Positions 25,275-33,658 of a stretch of DNA of 64,000 bases are shown here, piece after piece (position 1 is the first letter of the stretch; the number at the start of each line of letters is the position of its first letter). The notes below the pieces were generated by a model that ran no database searches, was not told the DNA's origin, and saw only the letters and a list, made by a program, of their open reading frames with translations. Where the stretch lies: NCBI GenBank assembly GCA_030657355.1, contig CP131056.1, positions 1,133,001 through 1,197,000 on the forward strand, given 5' to 3'. Source of the DNA: Radicibacter daui. GTDB taxonomy: Bacteria; Pseudomonadota; Alphaproteobacteria; Radicibacterales; Radicibacteraceae. A program made the translations under genes and the position numbers.

Positions 25275-27154
25275 TGTCTCCCCTGCGTTCGCTCTGGCTG
25301 CTCATCATGGTCGGTGTCGTCGTCACCCTCATTCCCTGGGCGCTCACCGTCGCCTCGGCCACGCTGGTTGCCGGCAAGATGGTGCATGAGACGACCGCCA
25401 CCCGGCTCGATATCATCGGCAATTCGCTCTCCGGCGATATCGGGGCCTATCTTGATCTCGGCGTACCGCTGGATGAGGCGGTGGGCGCTTCCGATTTCCT
25501 CGGCGCCGATCTGGCGGCCTATCATTATATCCTCAGTGCCAGCCTGACGTCGGCGGACGGGCATGAGCTTGGCAGCTACAAGGCGCCCGGCAGCCCGGCC
25601 GGGGCAGAATTCATGGCGGCGGATATGCCGACCCAGAGCAAGAGCTTCCCCATCACCTCGGCCGGCAAGGTCGTCGGCCGGCTTGATCTGGTCTACCGGC
25701 AGCCCACTGTCAGCGGCGAGCTGGGGCAGGCGGGGCTCAGTTTCCTCATCGCCCTCGCCATCTCCCTTGTCTTCGGGCTGCAGTTCATCCTCTCCTCCTT
25801 CCGGCGCTCCGTGCTGTGCCCGATGCAGGTGGCCGATGCGCTGGAGGCTCGCATGAGCCAGCGCCGCTTCGATACCCGCGCCCCGGTGGATGAGCCCGGC
25901 CCGCTCTCGCTGGTGTTTGAGCAGATCAACCAGCTGCTGGTCGCCGTCAATGAGCGGGTTGCCACCTGCCGTTCCTACCTGTGGGAAGTGCGCGACTACA
26001 GCTACAACCCGGCTGCCGCCCCGGCCATGGAGCGGCTGGAGCAGCGCCTCGGCCTTATCGGCCGTTTTGCCCCTGACGGCATGCGCGAGCTGAAGCTCGA
26101 TCATGGCGATCTGCTGGCCGGCCCGGCCATCTTCCGCCTTGGTGCCCTGCTGGCCCTGCTGGCGACGCAGGCCTTTGCCACCGGGTTCGTTACCGCGCCT
26201 CATCTCCTCCTCATTCTGCTGGGCTCCGCCGCGGCTGCCTGCCTCATCCATGAGCTGTTCGGCTGGCTGCGCCTGTGGATCTTCGCACCGCTCGCACTCG
26301 CGGCGCTGATCGCGCTGCCCTGGCTGGGCGAGCCGCCCTCTGTTGCCGTTTGTCTCGGTGTCGGAACCTTCGCCGCCACTGCCTGCGCCCAGATGCTGGC
26401 GGCGCGCCATGTGGTGGCGCGGGCCGGTACCGCCTGGCACGGGCTTCTCGGGATCTTTGCCGGCCTTGGTATTGCCGTGCTGGCACAGCAGCTGCGTTTC
26501 CCGGCACTGGTCTGGGTCGCGGGTATCGCCGTTACCGGTGGTCTGGCCGCTCTCGGGCTGAGGAACACCCGCCTGCCGCGGGTACCGGCCGGCGAGACAC
26601 GGTCGATGACCGGCAAGCTGCTGGCACTCATCGAGCTGCTGCCGGCGCTGCTGTTCTTCGGCGGGCTTGGTGTCTGGCTGTCGCAAACCGGCCTCAGGCT
26701 GGCCTTCTCCTGGTCGCTTGAAGGCAGCGCCGGCTTGCTGATGGCGATCTGGCTTGCCGCCGGCATAGCGAGCCTTACTGCCAGCATCGTGCTGGTGCTC
26801 TTGCGGGGGGCGCTGGCCGCGCCGGTCATCTGGCTTGCCCTGCCGCTGGCGCTCTTCGGGCTCGGGGGGCTGTTCTGGTTCCCGATCGATCCGCTGGGGA
26901 CCGTGGTGGGCAGTGCGGCCATCATCGGCGCCGGGCTTCCTGTCGCCTTCGGCGTGATTGCCCGTGCCCGGGGCGGGGCCTTCTTCCCGTGGGCGACGGT
27001 GTGCCTTGCCGCCGGTGTGCTGACCACGCTGGACCCGCCGCGTCAGCCGGTGCCGGTCATCCTGTTTGCCGGTGCGGCGGCGGCGGCGCTGTTCCTCCTC
27101 ATCGGCGGCCTTGTCGTCCTTCTGCGCGAGCGCACCCTGCGGAGGGCCTCATGA
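25274..27154 (+). CDS. polytopic membrane protein: sensor + HAMP-like + degenerate MFS-like region
   Basis: A 626-aa protein. An N-terminal membrane helix (8-32) is followed by an extracytoplasmic domain to about 155, a membrane helix (about 157-177) and a HAMP-like linker (VADALEARMSQRRFDTRAP). From about residue 275 to the end there are ten to twelve hydrophobic helices. The same order occurs in the protein at 62476, where the polytopic part is a recognisable MFS transporter; here MFS motifs are largely eroded. Overlaps both neighbours (TGATG and ATGA). Probably a signal-transducing membrane protein that may no longer transport. Confidence 0.75.
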   Translation: MSPLRSLWLLIMVGVVVTLIPWALTVASATLVAGKMVHETTATRLDIIGNSLSGDIGAYLDLGVPLDEAVGASDFLGADLAAYHYILSASLTSADGHELGSYKAPGSPAGAEFMAADMPTQSKSFPITSAGKVVGRLDLVYRQPTVSGELGQAGLSFLIALAISLVFGLQFILSSFRRSVLCPMQVADALEARMSQRRFDTRAPVDEPGPLSLVFEQINQLLVAVNERVATCRSYLWEVRDYSYNPAAAPAMERLEQRLGLIGRFAPDGMRELKLDHGDLLAGPAIFRLGALLALLATQAFATGFVTAPHLLLILLGSAAAACLIHELFGWLRLWIFAPLALAALIALPWLGEPPSVAVCLGVGTFAATACAQMLAARHVVARAGTAWHGLLGIFAGLGIAVLAQQLRFPALVWVAGIAVTGGLAALGLRNTRLPRVPAGETRSMTGKLLALIELLPALLFFGGLGVWLSQTGLRLAFSWSLEGSAGLLMAIWLAAGIASLTASIVLVLLRGALAAPVIWLALPLALFGLGGLFWFPIDPLGTVVGSAAIIGAGLPVAFGVIARARGGAFFPWATVCLAAGVLTTLDPPRQPVPVILFAGAAAAALFLLIGGLVVLLRERTLRRAS

Positions 27155-29160
27155 GTATCGGGCGCCGCGTTATCCTGCTGTTCGTCATCTGCTCCTGCGC
27201 GGTGGCACTGGCCGCCATCGGTGTCACGGTCGTGCGCCGCGTGGTGGAAGATACCCTCACCACCGATGCCCATGAGCGGGCGCTGCAAAGCAGCTGGGCC
27301 ATTGCGCTCGACCGGCAAGCCGGCGCTGTCATCGATCTGGTGACCGCCCAGCTCGCCCGCCCCGACATCCAGCCTGCCGGTGTCCTTGCGACTCTGAGCG
27401 GCGTCGGGGTACGCAGCATCACCTTCTATGATGATCTGGCGCAGATGATCGGCGTATGGCCGGCAACCGAGCAGGTGGCGGATATTCCGGCCCGCCGTGT
27501 TGCCCAGGCCATCGCCGGCGGGCGCGGGTTCCATACGCTCGTTGCTTCCGGCGGCAGCATCTACATGGTGGCGGTCGGTCCGCTTCAGCGGCAGGGCGAC
27601 GGCAAGGGTGCCTTCGCCGCGAAAGTGGAACTCAGCCTGCCGCTGGCGGAAACGGTGGGCGCGCTCGGCGGTGCCGGGTATGTCATCGATCCCGATGGCA
27701 AGCTCTTGTCCTCCTATGGCGCCCTGCCGTGGGCCGAGGTGTCGGCGGACTTTGCCGGCCGGACCTCCAACGTCTTCGACCTGACGCACGATACCCAGCG
27801 CCTGCGCCTGCAATCCATCACCCTGCGCCAGCCCGGCGGTACCGCGCTCGGTTATCTCGTCGTGCTGCGGGATATCACCACCTATGACCGCGTGCTGAAT
27901 GTGATGGATCTCCTGTCCCTCACGGCCATCGTCGCGGTGTGCATTGCCGTGGTTGCTTTTGGCCGCTGGTTTGCCGCCGGCAGCCTCAGGCCGCTGGCGA
28001 CAGCCGCGGACGGGCTCAGCACGCTTGTTGCCGGCAACACCAATGTCGATGTGCCGGGCGCCGAACGGAATGATGAGGCCGGCCAGCTTGCCCGCGCGGT
28101 TGTTGCCTTCCGTGACCGGGTGCGCCAGTCGCGCCAGGGCGAGGCGCAGCGCGCCCGCCAGTGGTCGCGCCAGCAGGAATTCATTCGTGCGCAGATGATG
28201 CGGATGGCGGAAACCCTGTCCGCTGACGGTCGCCGTACGCTGGAAGAAGATCTGGCCCGGATAGAGGCGCTCGCCGTCGGTGGTCCGGATGGCAAGGAAG
28301 GCGGCAGCAAGGCGGGCGGCGATGCAGCGCTCACGGCGGCTGTCGAGGTGATGGCCCAGCGCGTCAGCGAGCAGCATCGCGAGCTGGACCGGCTGGTCAA
28401 CGAACTGCGCGCTGCGCTCGGCACCCGCACCGAGCTTTTCCAGCTCCAGCAGCAGATGGAAGTCGCCCGCTCCATGCAGCAGGCCATGCTGCCGCGCGGC
28501 CTGCTGCCCAACCCCCATATCGAGGTTAAGGGCCGCCTTGTCCCGGCTGCAGAGCTGGACGGCGCCTTCTTCGACTATTTCTGGATCGATGAGGAACGGC
28601 TGGGGCTGACCCTCGGTCAGCCGGCCGTGGGCGGCCTTGTCGGCGGTTTCCAGTCCGGCACCGCCCGCGCCTCGATGCGGGCGCTGCTGCTGGCCGGCCT
28701 TGATGCCGGCGAGGCGCTGACACGAACGCGTGCCGAGCTGCGGGCGGAAGAGAACGGGGAGGATTTTGCCCTCACCGCCGCCATCATCGAACCCGGCACC
28801 GGCAATCTGGTCTGGGCCTCGCATGCCATGGCGCCGCCGATAGCGGTGCGCCGCCTCGGCGATGCCGCCGAGCTCTCCGGCACTGCCATCCAGGATGTCG
28901 ATTATGACGGCGATGGCACCACGGACGAGCACCGTTTTGAGCTGCCGCGCCGCTCCGCCGTCATGTTCTATGCGCCGGGTGTGGCCCAGAATGTGGGGCC
29001 TGCGGTTGCCCCTGGCCGCCTGCTTTCCGGCCTGCGCGCGGCAGACGATATCTCCGTCGACAGCCTGCTGGCGGCGCTTCAGTCCGAAGGGCTGCTCGAT
29101 CCGGGTGCCGTCGGCAATGTCAGGGATGGCGTGTGCGTGATCGCACGTTTCCTCGCCTGA
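27151..29160 (+). CDS. HAMP/SpoIIE-like PPM protein, predicted pseudophosphatase
   Basis: A 669-aa membrane protein: membrane helix at 9-30, extracytoplasmic sensor domain to about 245, second membrane helix (about 252-275), HAMP (about 275-330), a long coiled coil (about 330-445), and a C-terminal SpoIIE/RsbU-like PPM domain beginning QQQMEVARSMQQAMLP. The metal-binding Asp of the three PPM motifs is missing in each: VGGD becomes LDGA (Ala472), GDVSGxG becomes GQPAVGG (Gln490) and DGVTE becomes PGVAQ (Pro609). The fold is kept (TAAIIEPGTGNLVWAS), so a non-catalytic binding or scaffold role is likely. Coupled by ATGA and TGATG overlaps to its neighbours. Confidence 0.82.
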   Translation: MSIGRRVILLFVICSCAVALAAIGVTVVRRVVEDTLTTDAHERALQSSWAIALDRQAGAVIDLVTAQLARPDIQPAGVLATLSGVGVRSITFYDDLAQMIGVWPATEQVADIPARRVAQAIAGGRGFHTLVASGGSIYMVAVGPLQRQGDGKGAFAAKVELSLPLAETVGALGGAGYVIDPDGKLLSSYGALPWAEVSADFAGRTSNVFDLTHDTQRLRLQSITLRQPGGTALGYLVVLRDITTYDRVLNVMDLLSLTAIVAVCIAVVAFGRWFAAGSLRPLATAADGLSTLVAGNTNVDVPGAERNDEAGQLARAVVAFRDRVRQSRQGEAQRARQWSRQQEFIRAQMMRMAETLSADGRRTLEEDLARIEALAVGGPDGKEGGSKAGGDAALTAAVEVMAQRVSEQHRELDRLVNELRAALGTRTELFQLQQQMEVARSMQQAMLPRGLLPNPHIEVKGRLVPAAELDGAFFDYFWIDEERLGLTLGQPAVGGLVGGFQSGTARASMRALLLAGLDAGEALTRTRAELRAEENGEDFALTAAIIEPGTGNLVWASHAMAPPIAVRRLGDAAELSGTAIQDVDYDGDGTTDEHRFELPRRSAVMFYAPGVAQNVGPAVAPGRLLSGLRAADDISVDSLLAALQSEGLLDPGAVGNVRDGVCVIARFLA

Positions 29161-29855
29161 TGTGCCGCCTGGTCCGCCATGGGGGACGCTGGGGCCGGGG
29201 CTTTTTCCTCTTGCTTTGCGCCGCCCTGCTGGGCCTCGGGCTGACAGCCCGGCCGGCACAGGCGGGCGATTGCCGCTCGCTGGCGGCCGTGGCCGAGCCT
29301 GAATTCGGCATTCCCGAAGGGCTGCTTCAGGCCATGGCGATGGTGGAAACCGGCATTTACGGCATGGCCTGGCCCTGGACCATCAATGCCGGCGGCAAGC
29401 CCTATTACATGCTGACCGAGGCGGACGCGCAGGAGCTCGCCCGCCGCGCCGTCGCCGTCTATGGCGATCAGGTCGCCATGGGCTGTATGCAGATTTACCT
29501 GCGCTGGCACGCACAGGAATTCCACGATCTGCAGGAGATACTGCAACCGGCCGCCAATGTGCGCTACGCTGCGGCCTATCTGGTCAGCCTGCATCAGCGT
29601 TACGGTTCCTGGGTCAGTGCCGTGCAGCACTATCACGCCTCAGACCCCACGGCGCAGCTCATCTATCTGTGCAAGGTCATCCGTACGCGCGCTTCGCTGG
29701 GCTTCCAGACCGTGAGTTTGGATACCGCCCGGGCCTGTGCCGGTGCGGCGCCGATCCCCGGAGCCATGGTGACCGCCACCCCCGGCTTGCCGGCCGGCGC
29801 CGCGCCGGACCCGGCCTCCGGCAACCAGCAGGGGGAGAATGGTCGTGGCCAGTAA
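29160..29855 (+). CDS. secreted lytic transglycosylase (SLT domain)
   Basis: A 231-aa protein with a signal peptide (hydrophobic core 15-30, cleavage after PAQA near residue 35) and a GH23-type lytic transglycosylase domain. The catalytic Glu63 is in MVETGIYG, with WPWTINAGGKPYYM and MGCMQIYLRWH as typical substrate-groove motifs. The C-terminal tail is Ala/Pro/Gly-rich. The start overlaps the previous stop (TGATG). In this T6SS locus it is well placed to open peptidoglycan for insertion of the trans-envelope complex (inference). Confidence 0.88.
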   Translation: MCRLVRHGGRWGRGFFLLLCAALLGLGLTARPAQAGDCRSLAAVAEPEFGIPEGLLQAMAMVETGIYGMAWPWTINAGGKPYYMLTEADAQELARRAVAVYGDQVAMGCMQIYLRWHAQEFHDLQEILQPAANVRYAAAYLVSLHQRYGSWVSAVQHYHASDPTAQLIYLCKVIRTRASLGFQTVSLDTARACAGAAPIPGAMVTATPGLPAGAAPDPASGNQQGENGRGQ

Positions 29856-30327
29856 TCGCCTGTTATGGACCCCGATAAGACCCCGCCGTTCGGTCGTTGC
29901 CCTGCTCGCGGTGTTTTCCCTTGGCCTGCCTGCGATCCTGCCCTTGCCGGTTGCGGCGCAGCTCTGCGGCCAGCCGTCCTTTGCCATGTCGCCGCCGGCG
30001 CTCAATTTCCGCACGCCGTCGCTGGTCACCCCCACGGTTAATTACCGTCTGCCCAGCCTGCGTCTCTCCACCCTGCCGGCGCTCGGCCCCAGCTTTCCGG
30101 CCCTCAACCTGCGCTCGCCGACCCTGCCGGCATTGCCCCAGGCAAGCTTCACCATGTCGCCCAGCTCGATGAATTTGCCGGCACCGCCGGGTCTGGCGGC
30201 GCTCAACCAGCTCGCCGGTCTGCCGGGCCAGCTGGCGAACCAGCTTTCCAGTCAACTCAACCGCCTGACCAACCTGCCGCCGCTGCCAACTCTCGCCCTC
30301 AGATGCAGCGGGTTGTGTTGCCGGTGA
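29839..30327 (+). CDS. secreted Pro/Leu/Ser-rich repeat protein, unknown function
   Basis: A 162-aa protein. N-terminal signal peptide (VVALLAVFSLGLPAILPLPVAAQ). The mature part is low-complexity with a recurring pattern of about 15-20 residues: PALNFRTPSL, VNYRLPSL, PALNLRSPTL. It ends with a Cys-containing tail (LRCSGLCCR). No family recognised. Start ATG 29839 overlaps the transglycosylase end in another frame. Its position between a transglycosylase and SPOR proteins suggests a periplasmic or cell-surface role. Confidence 0.6.
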   Translation: MVVASNRLLWTPIRPRRSVVALLAVFSLGLPAILPLPVAAQLCGQPSFAMSPPALNFRTPSLVTPTVNYRLPSLRLSTLPALGPSFPALNLRSPTLPALPQASFTMSPSSMNLPAPPGLAALNQLAGLPGQLANQLSSQLNRLTNLPPLPTLALRCSGLCCR

Positions 30328-30328
30328 G

Positions 30329-30862
30329 GTGGACCATCTATATTTTGAAAGTCGCCGTCTTTTGAAAGTTGTCGCGATCATTATTGCAGCCGTTCTGGTC
30401 CTCGCGGCAGCCGGCGGGGCCGCATGGTACTTCCTGGGCGGCTCCGGCGGTGGAGACTCGGGTGTGCAGGCGGCTCCGAGTCCCGTTGAAAATCAGGCCG
30501 GTGTCACTAATCCTTCACCGGACAATGCGGAAACGGGCGATAAGTCGACAAAAGAAGCCCCGCCCCCTCCCCGAAGAGTCGAAGACGCCGCGAAGCCAGA
30601 AAACTGGCCAGTTTTCTCAATTGAACTGGCTACTTTCCGCAGTCTGGACAAGGCTCGTGAGTATCTGGCGGCCATTAGTCAGCGCGATATTGAAGCAGAA
30701 CTGGTGGAAACGGTGGATGCAGGGGGACGTGCATGGTACCACGTCAGGACTGGGAAGTTTGACGATCCGCGGCAGGCAGCAGCCCGGCTTCCGGACGTCG
30801 AAAGAAAGACTTCCGTCTACGGGGTAGTGGTAACCGAAATACCGGCTGCCGCTGCCAAGTGA
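30329..30862 (+). CDS. SPOR-domain membrane protein 1
   Basis: A 177-aa inner-membrane protein. One N-terminal membrane helix (about 13-36), a Pro/Ala/Gly-rich periplasmic linker with a PPPP stretch, and a C-terminal SPOR-type domain of about 75 aa (WPVFSIELATFRSLDKAREYL; WYHVRTGKFDDPRQAAARL). SPOR domains bind septal or denuded glycan strands. Start GTG 30329 (a TTG at 30362 is possible). Placed just upstream of TssJ-K-L-M, it probably anchors the T6SS or its remodelling enzyme to peptidoglycan. Confidence 0.78.
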   Translation: MDHLYFESRRLLKVVAIIIAAVLVLAAAGGAAWYFLGGSGGGDSGVQAAPSPVENQAGVTNPSPDNAETGDKSTKEAPPPPRRVEDAAKPENWPVFSIELATFRSLDKAREYLAAISQRDIEAELVETVDAGGRAWYHVRTGKFDDPRQAAARLPDVERKTSVYGVVVTEIPAAAAK

Positions 30863-30877
30863 GCGGAGGCAATCGCC

Positions 30878-31801
30878 TTGGGGGGCGAAGTGAGCAGGTT
30901 TTCGCTTGGGACCGGACAGGCAGTCGCTCTCATGGCAGGCGGTTTCATGATCGCCGCGCTGTCCTTTGCCTTTGGCGCTATCCTGTTTTGGTCCCCGGCT
31001 TCCAGCCAGTCTGCTTCCGGTTCAGCCGCCCAGGCAACGGCGGGCGGTCAGGTCGCCTCGGCGGACGGGGCGGAAGAGGGCGATAGCGGCCTTGTCGGCG
31101 CAGCGGGCCGCAAGGCTTCCGTCCAGTATGATTCCAGTGTCTACATCATGAAGAACAAGGCTGGCGACCTTTTGGGCGACAGCGCGGTGGACGCGACGAA
31201 AGAAGCGGTCGAGCCCGGGGTTGAAGCCGCCTCCCATGCGGTTGCCAGTGTGCTCCCGTCTTCCATTGCCCATTATGTCCCCTGGCTTGCCGGCGCCGCC
31301 CTCTACAAGGCGGAAGGCAATGCCAAGGAAAGCCTCGGCAACGTTGTCGAGGATAATTTTGAAGCGGCCGCAATGGCGGTGAAACCGGGCGGTGACGGTA
31401 GCGACGGTGGCAATGCCCCGGCGGCTTCCGGTTCTTCCGCGTCGGCCGGCAGGGTGGCGACGGGCGGGGCAGGGGCCCCTTCAGCCGTTTCCGGTTCCGT
31501 CCCCGGCACCGGCGGTGCTGTTGCTGGCGGAATGGTCACGCCTGCCGCCTGGGGTGGCGAGCGCTGGACGATCCGTCTCGGCCGCTTTGCCACGGCGGCC
31601 AATGCTGACACCTTTGCCGGCGAGCTGTCGCGCCGGGGTGTGCCAGCGCGGGTTGCCGTTGCTTCCGATGGCGGGCGTTACTGGTCTTTCGTCCAGTCCG
31701 GCAGTTACGAGGGCAGGGGCGCCGCCGAAATGGCGCTGCGCGACCTGCAGGCGCGGGGTTACGGTGGCTCGGTCGTCAGCGAAGGTGGGAGTGGGTTTTG
31801 A
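30878..31801 (+). CDS. SPOR-domain membrane protein 2
   Basis: A 307-aa protein. Single membrane helix at about 15-37 (ALMAGGFMIAALSFAFGAILF), a long Gly/Ala/Ser-rich periplasmic region, and a C-terminal SPOR domain from about 225 (WTIRLGRFATAANADTFAGEL; YWSFVQSGSYEGRGAAEMAL). Start TTG 30878 has GGAGG eight bases upstream; GTG 30890 with GGGGG is an alternative. Second SPOR protein of the T6SS locus and adjacent to the TssJ-like gene. Confidence 0.78.
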   Translation: MGGEVSRFSLGTGQAVALMAGGFMIAALSFAFGAILFWSPASSQSASGSAAQATAGGQVASADGAEEGDSGLVGAAGRKASVQYDSSVYIMKNKAGDLLGDSAVDATKEAVEPGVEAASHAVASVLPSSIAHYVPWLAGAALYKAEGNAKESLGNVVEDNFEAAAMAVKPGGDGSDGGNAPAASGSSASAGRVATGGAGAPSAVSGSVPGTGGAVAGGMVTPAAWGGERWTIRLGRFATAANADTFAGELSRRGVPARVAVASDGGRYWSFVQSGSYEGRGAAEMALRDLQARGYGGSVVSEGGSGF

Positions 31802-32265
31802 GCGTCTCCCCCCGTCTCATAAAGGCCGCACGCCGGAGCGTCGCGGTGGCCGCGCTAGTCCTCCTCGCCAGCTGTGCAACCAAGGATGCTCCGACGCTCA
31901 CCTTTGAGAGTGTCTCGCTGACGGCGGTTGAGGCTGCCAATGACAACAGCCCCGTTGCCGTTGATCTCCTGCTGGTGCGCGACCAGGCGCTTGTCGACAA
32001 ATTGCTGGCGCTGACCGCTGCACAATGGTTCCAGCAGCGCGCCCAGTTCGAGGCGGATTATCCCAAGGATTTGAGCGTCTATGGCTGGGAGATCGTCCCC
32101 GGCCAGACGCTGGAGGACAAGATACCTTCAACCTCGCCCGCCTGGGCGGGCATCGTTTTCACCAGCTACCACACCGCCGGTGCCCACCGCCTGCGTGTCT
32201 TCCCGGCCGAGAAGGGACCGAGTGTCTCCCTGCGTCTGGAAGCGGTGGATGCGGTCGTAAAATAA
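31798..32265 (+). CDS. tssJ: TssJ-like outer-membrane lipoprotein
   Basis: A 155-aa lipoprotein with lipobox LLASC (Cys26). The mature part has the TssJ-type two-layer beta pattern: NDNSPVAVDLLLVRD (compare the SPVxVRLxQL segment of TssJ), FQQRAQFEADYP and the conserved W-EIVPGQTLE turn. Starts at TTG 31798, overlapping the previous stop. It directly precedes tssK-L-M, where TssJ contacts the periplasmic TssM domain. Sequence is divergent, so the identity rests on features plus position. Confidence 0.75.
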   Translation: MSVSPRLIKAARRSVAVAALVLLASCATKDAPTLTFESVSLTAVEAANDNSPVAVDLLLVRDQALVDKLLALTAAQWFQQRAQFEADYPKDLSVYGWEIVPGQTLEDKIPSTSPAWAGIVFTSYHTAGAHRLRVFPAEKGPSVSLRLEAVDAVVK

Positions 32266-32326
32266 GGTCCCCCTTTTTCCCGTTATTTCCTGTCACCCAG
32301 CCCTCCAACAAGCCGGACCATTTCGC

Positions 32327-33658
32327 GTGAGCACTGTCAGGGACATACCCGATCCGATCGACTGGCATGAGGGCATGCTGCTCGCCCCGCAGCACTTCCA
32401 GCAGGAAGCGCTGCGTGCCAGCACGGCCCTTTCTGTGCGCCTCGATCAGGTCGCGGCTTTTCCCTGGGGCATTACCCATCTCCTGCTCGACCGCGTAGCG
32501 CTGGTCTCCGGCATGGTGCGCGTGCTGGAACTGGAAGGTGTGATGCCCGACGGGCTTACCGTCTGGCACGACAATACCAGCCCCGAGCCGCTGGAGCTTG
32601 ATATCGGCCCGATGGGCGATCCGCTCGCCCAGGCGCCCATCACCATCTTCATCACCGTGCCCGCCGCCCGCTCGGGCAGCTGGGGGGGCGCGCAGCGCTG
32701 GCGCTCCAGCGAAGGCAAGCCGGTGGCGGACGAAAACAGCGGCGAGGAAATTCCCGTGCCGCGCCTGCGCCCGCGCCTTGCGCTCACCGCCATCCCCACG
32801 CCGGGCGATATGCCGCCGCAGCGTCTCGTCTCGCTGCCCATCGCGCGCATTACCTTCGCCAATGACAGCTTTGCGCTGGTGGAAAACTACGCCCCGCCGG
32901 CACTCGCCGTGCCGGCCAACTCGCCCGTCGGGCGCCTGTGCGCCGATATTGCCCGCCGCGTGCGTGAAAAGGCCATGCTGCTGGCCGAGCGCATCGTTGA
33001 TGGCGGTGTTGCTGCGCCGGGCAGCGGCGACGTGAATGGTGAAATCCGCGCCCTGGTCGTGTCGCTGCCGGTGCTGGAAGCCCAGCTTGCCGTCGAATGC
33101 GTGCACCCCTTCATTCTTTACCAGAGCATGTGTGCGCTGCTGGGCCACGTCTCCTATCTTTCTACCGGCAAGGTACCGCCCAAGCTCTCGCGCTACGATC
33201 ATTACGATCCCTACGCCGCCTTCAGCGAAATCCAGGACTATATCGTCCGCATGGTCGACCGCGTGCGCGAAGCGGTGGAGCCTATCCGCTTCCGCTTCGA
33301 AAGTGGCATGTTCGGCCTTGAGATGACCAGGGACTGGATCGCCGGCCGTCTGTTCATCGGCGTGCGCGGCCCGGCCGCCATGTCGGCAGCGGAGATCGTT
33401 TCCTGGATCGAGAATGCCGTCATCGCCTCGCGCAGCCAACTGGAGCGGCTGGCCACCCTGCGTGTGAGGGGCCTTGCCCGCACGGTGGTAGAAACCGACA
33501 GCGAGATCGGCCTTGTGGTGCCGCGCGGCACCGTGCTCTTCCGGATCGAAAAGGATGAGGAACTGCTTCTGGCCGGCGAGCCGCTGGAAGTGTGGAACCC
33601 GGACAATCTGGGCAGCCGCTCGCGGCCCGTCGATATCTCGCTCTACGTCGCGCCATGA
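32327..33658 (+). CDS. tssK: T6SS baseplate protein TssK
   Basis: A 443-aa protein with the TssK N-terminal hallmark (VRDIPDPIDWHEGMLLAPQHFQQE), the shoulder-domain region and the neck/head part (GMFGLEMTRDWIAGRLFIGVRG). Length is normal. TssK trimers link the baseplate (TssE-F-G-VgrG) to the TssL-M membrane complex in the cytoplasm. Start GTG 32327; the end overlaps tssL by ATGA. Confidence 0.95.
   Translation: MSTVRDIPDPIDWHEGMLLAPQHFQQEALRASTALSVRLDQVAAFPWGITHLLLDRVALVSGMVRVLELEGVMPDGLTVWHDNTSPEPLELDIGPMGDPLAQAPITIFITVPAARSGSWGGAQRWRSSEGKPVADENSGEEIPVPRLRPRLALTAIPTPGDMPPQRLVSLPIARITFANDSFALVENYAPPALAVPANSPVGRLCADIARRVREKAMLLAERIVDGGVAAPGSGDVNGEIRALVVSLPVLEAQLAVECVHPFILYQSMCALLGHVSYLSTGKVPPKLSRYDHYDPYAAFSEIQDYIVRMVDRVREAVEPIRFRFESGMFGLEMTRDWIAGRLFIGVRGPAAMSAAEIVSWIENAVIASRSQLERLATLRVRGLARTVVETDSEIGLVVPRGTVLFRIEKDEELLLAGEPLEVWNPDNLGSRSRPVDISLYVAP

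Noticed and set aside
26989-27150. Upstream extension of the pseudophosphatase gene
   Set aside because: Overlaps the end of the preceding membrane-protein gene out of frame; ATG 27151 with GGAGG and ATGA coupling is clearly better.
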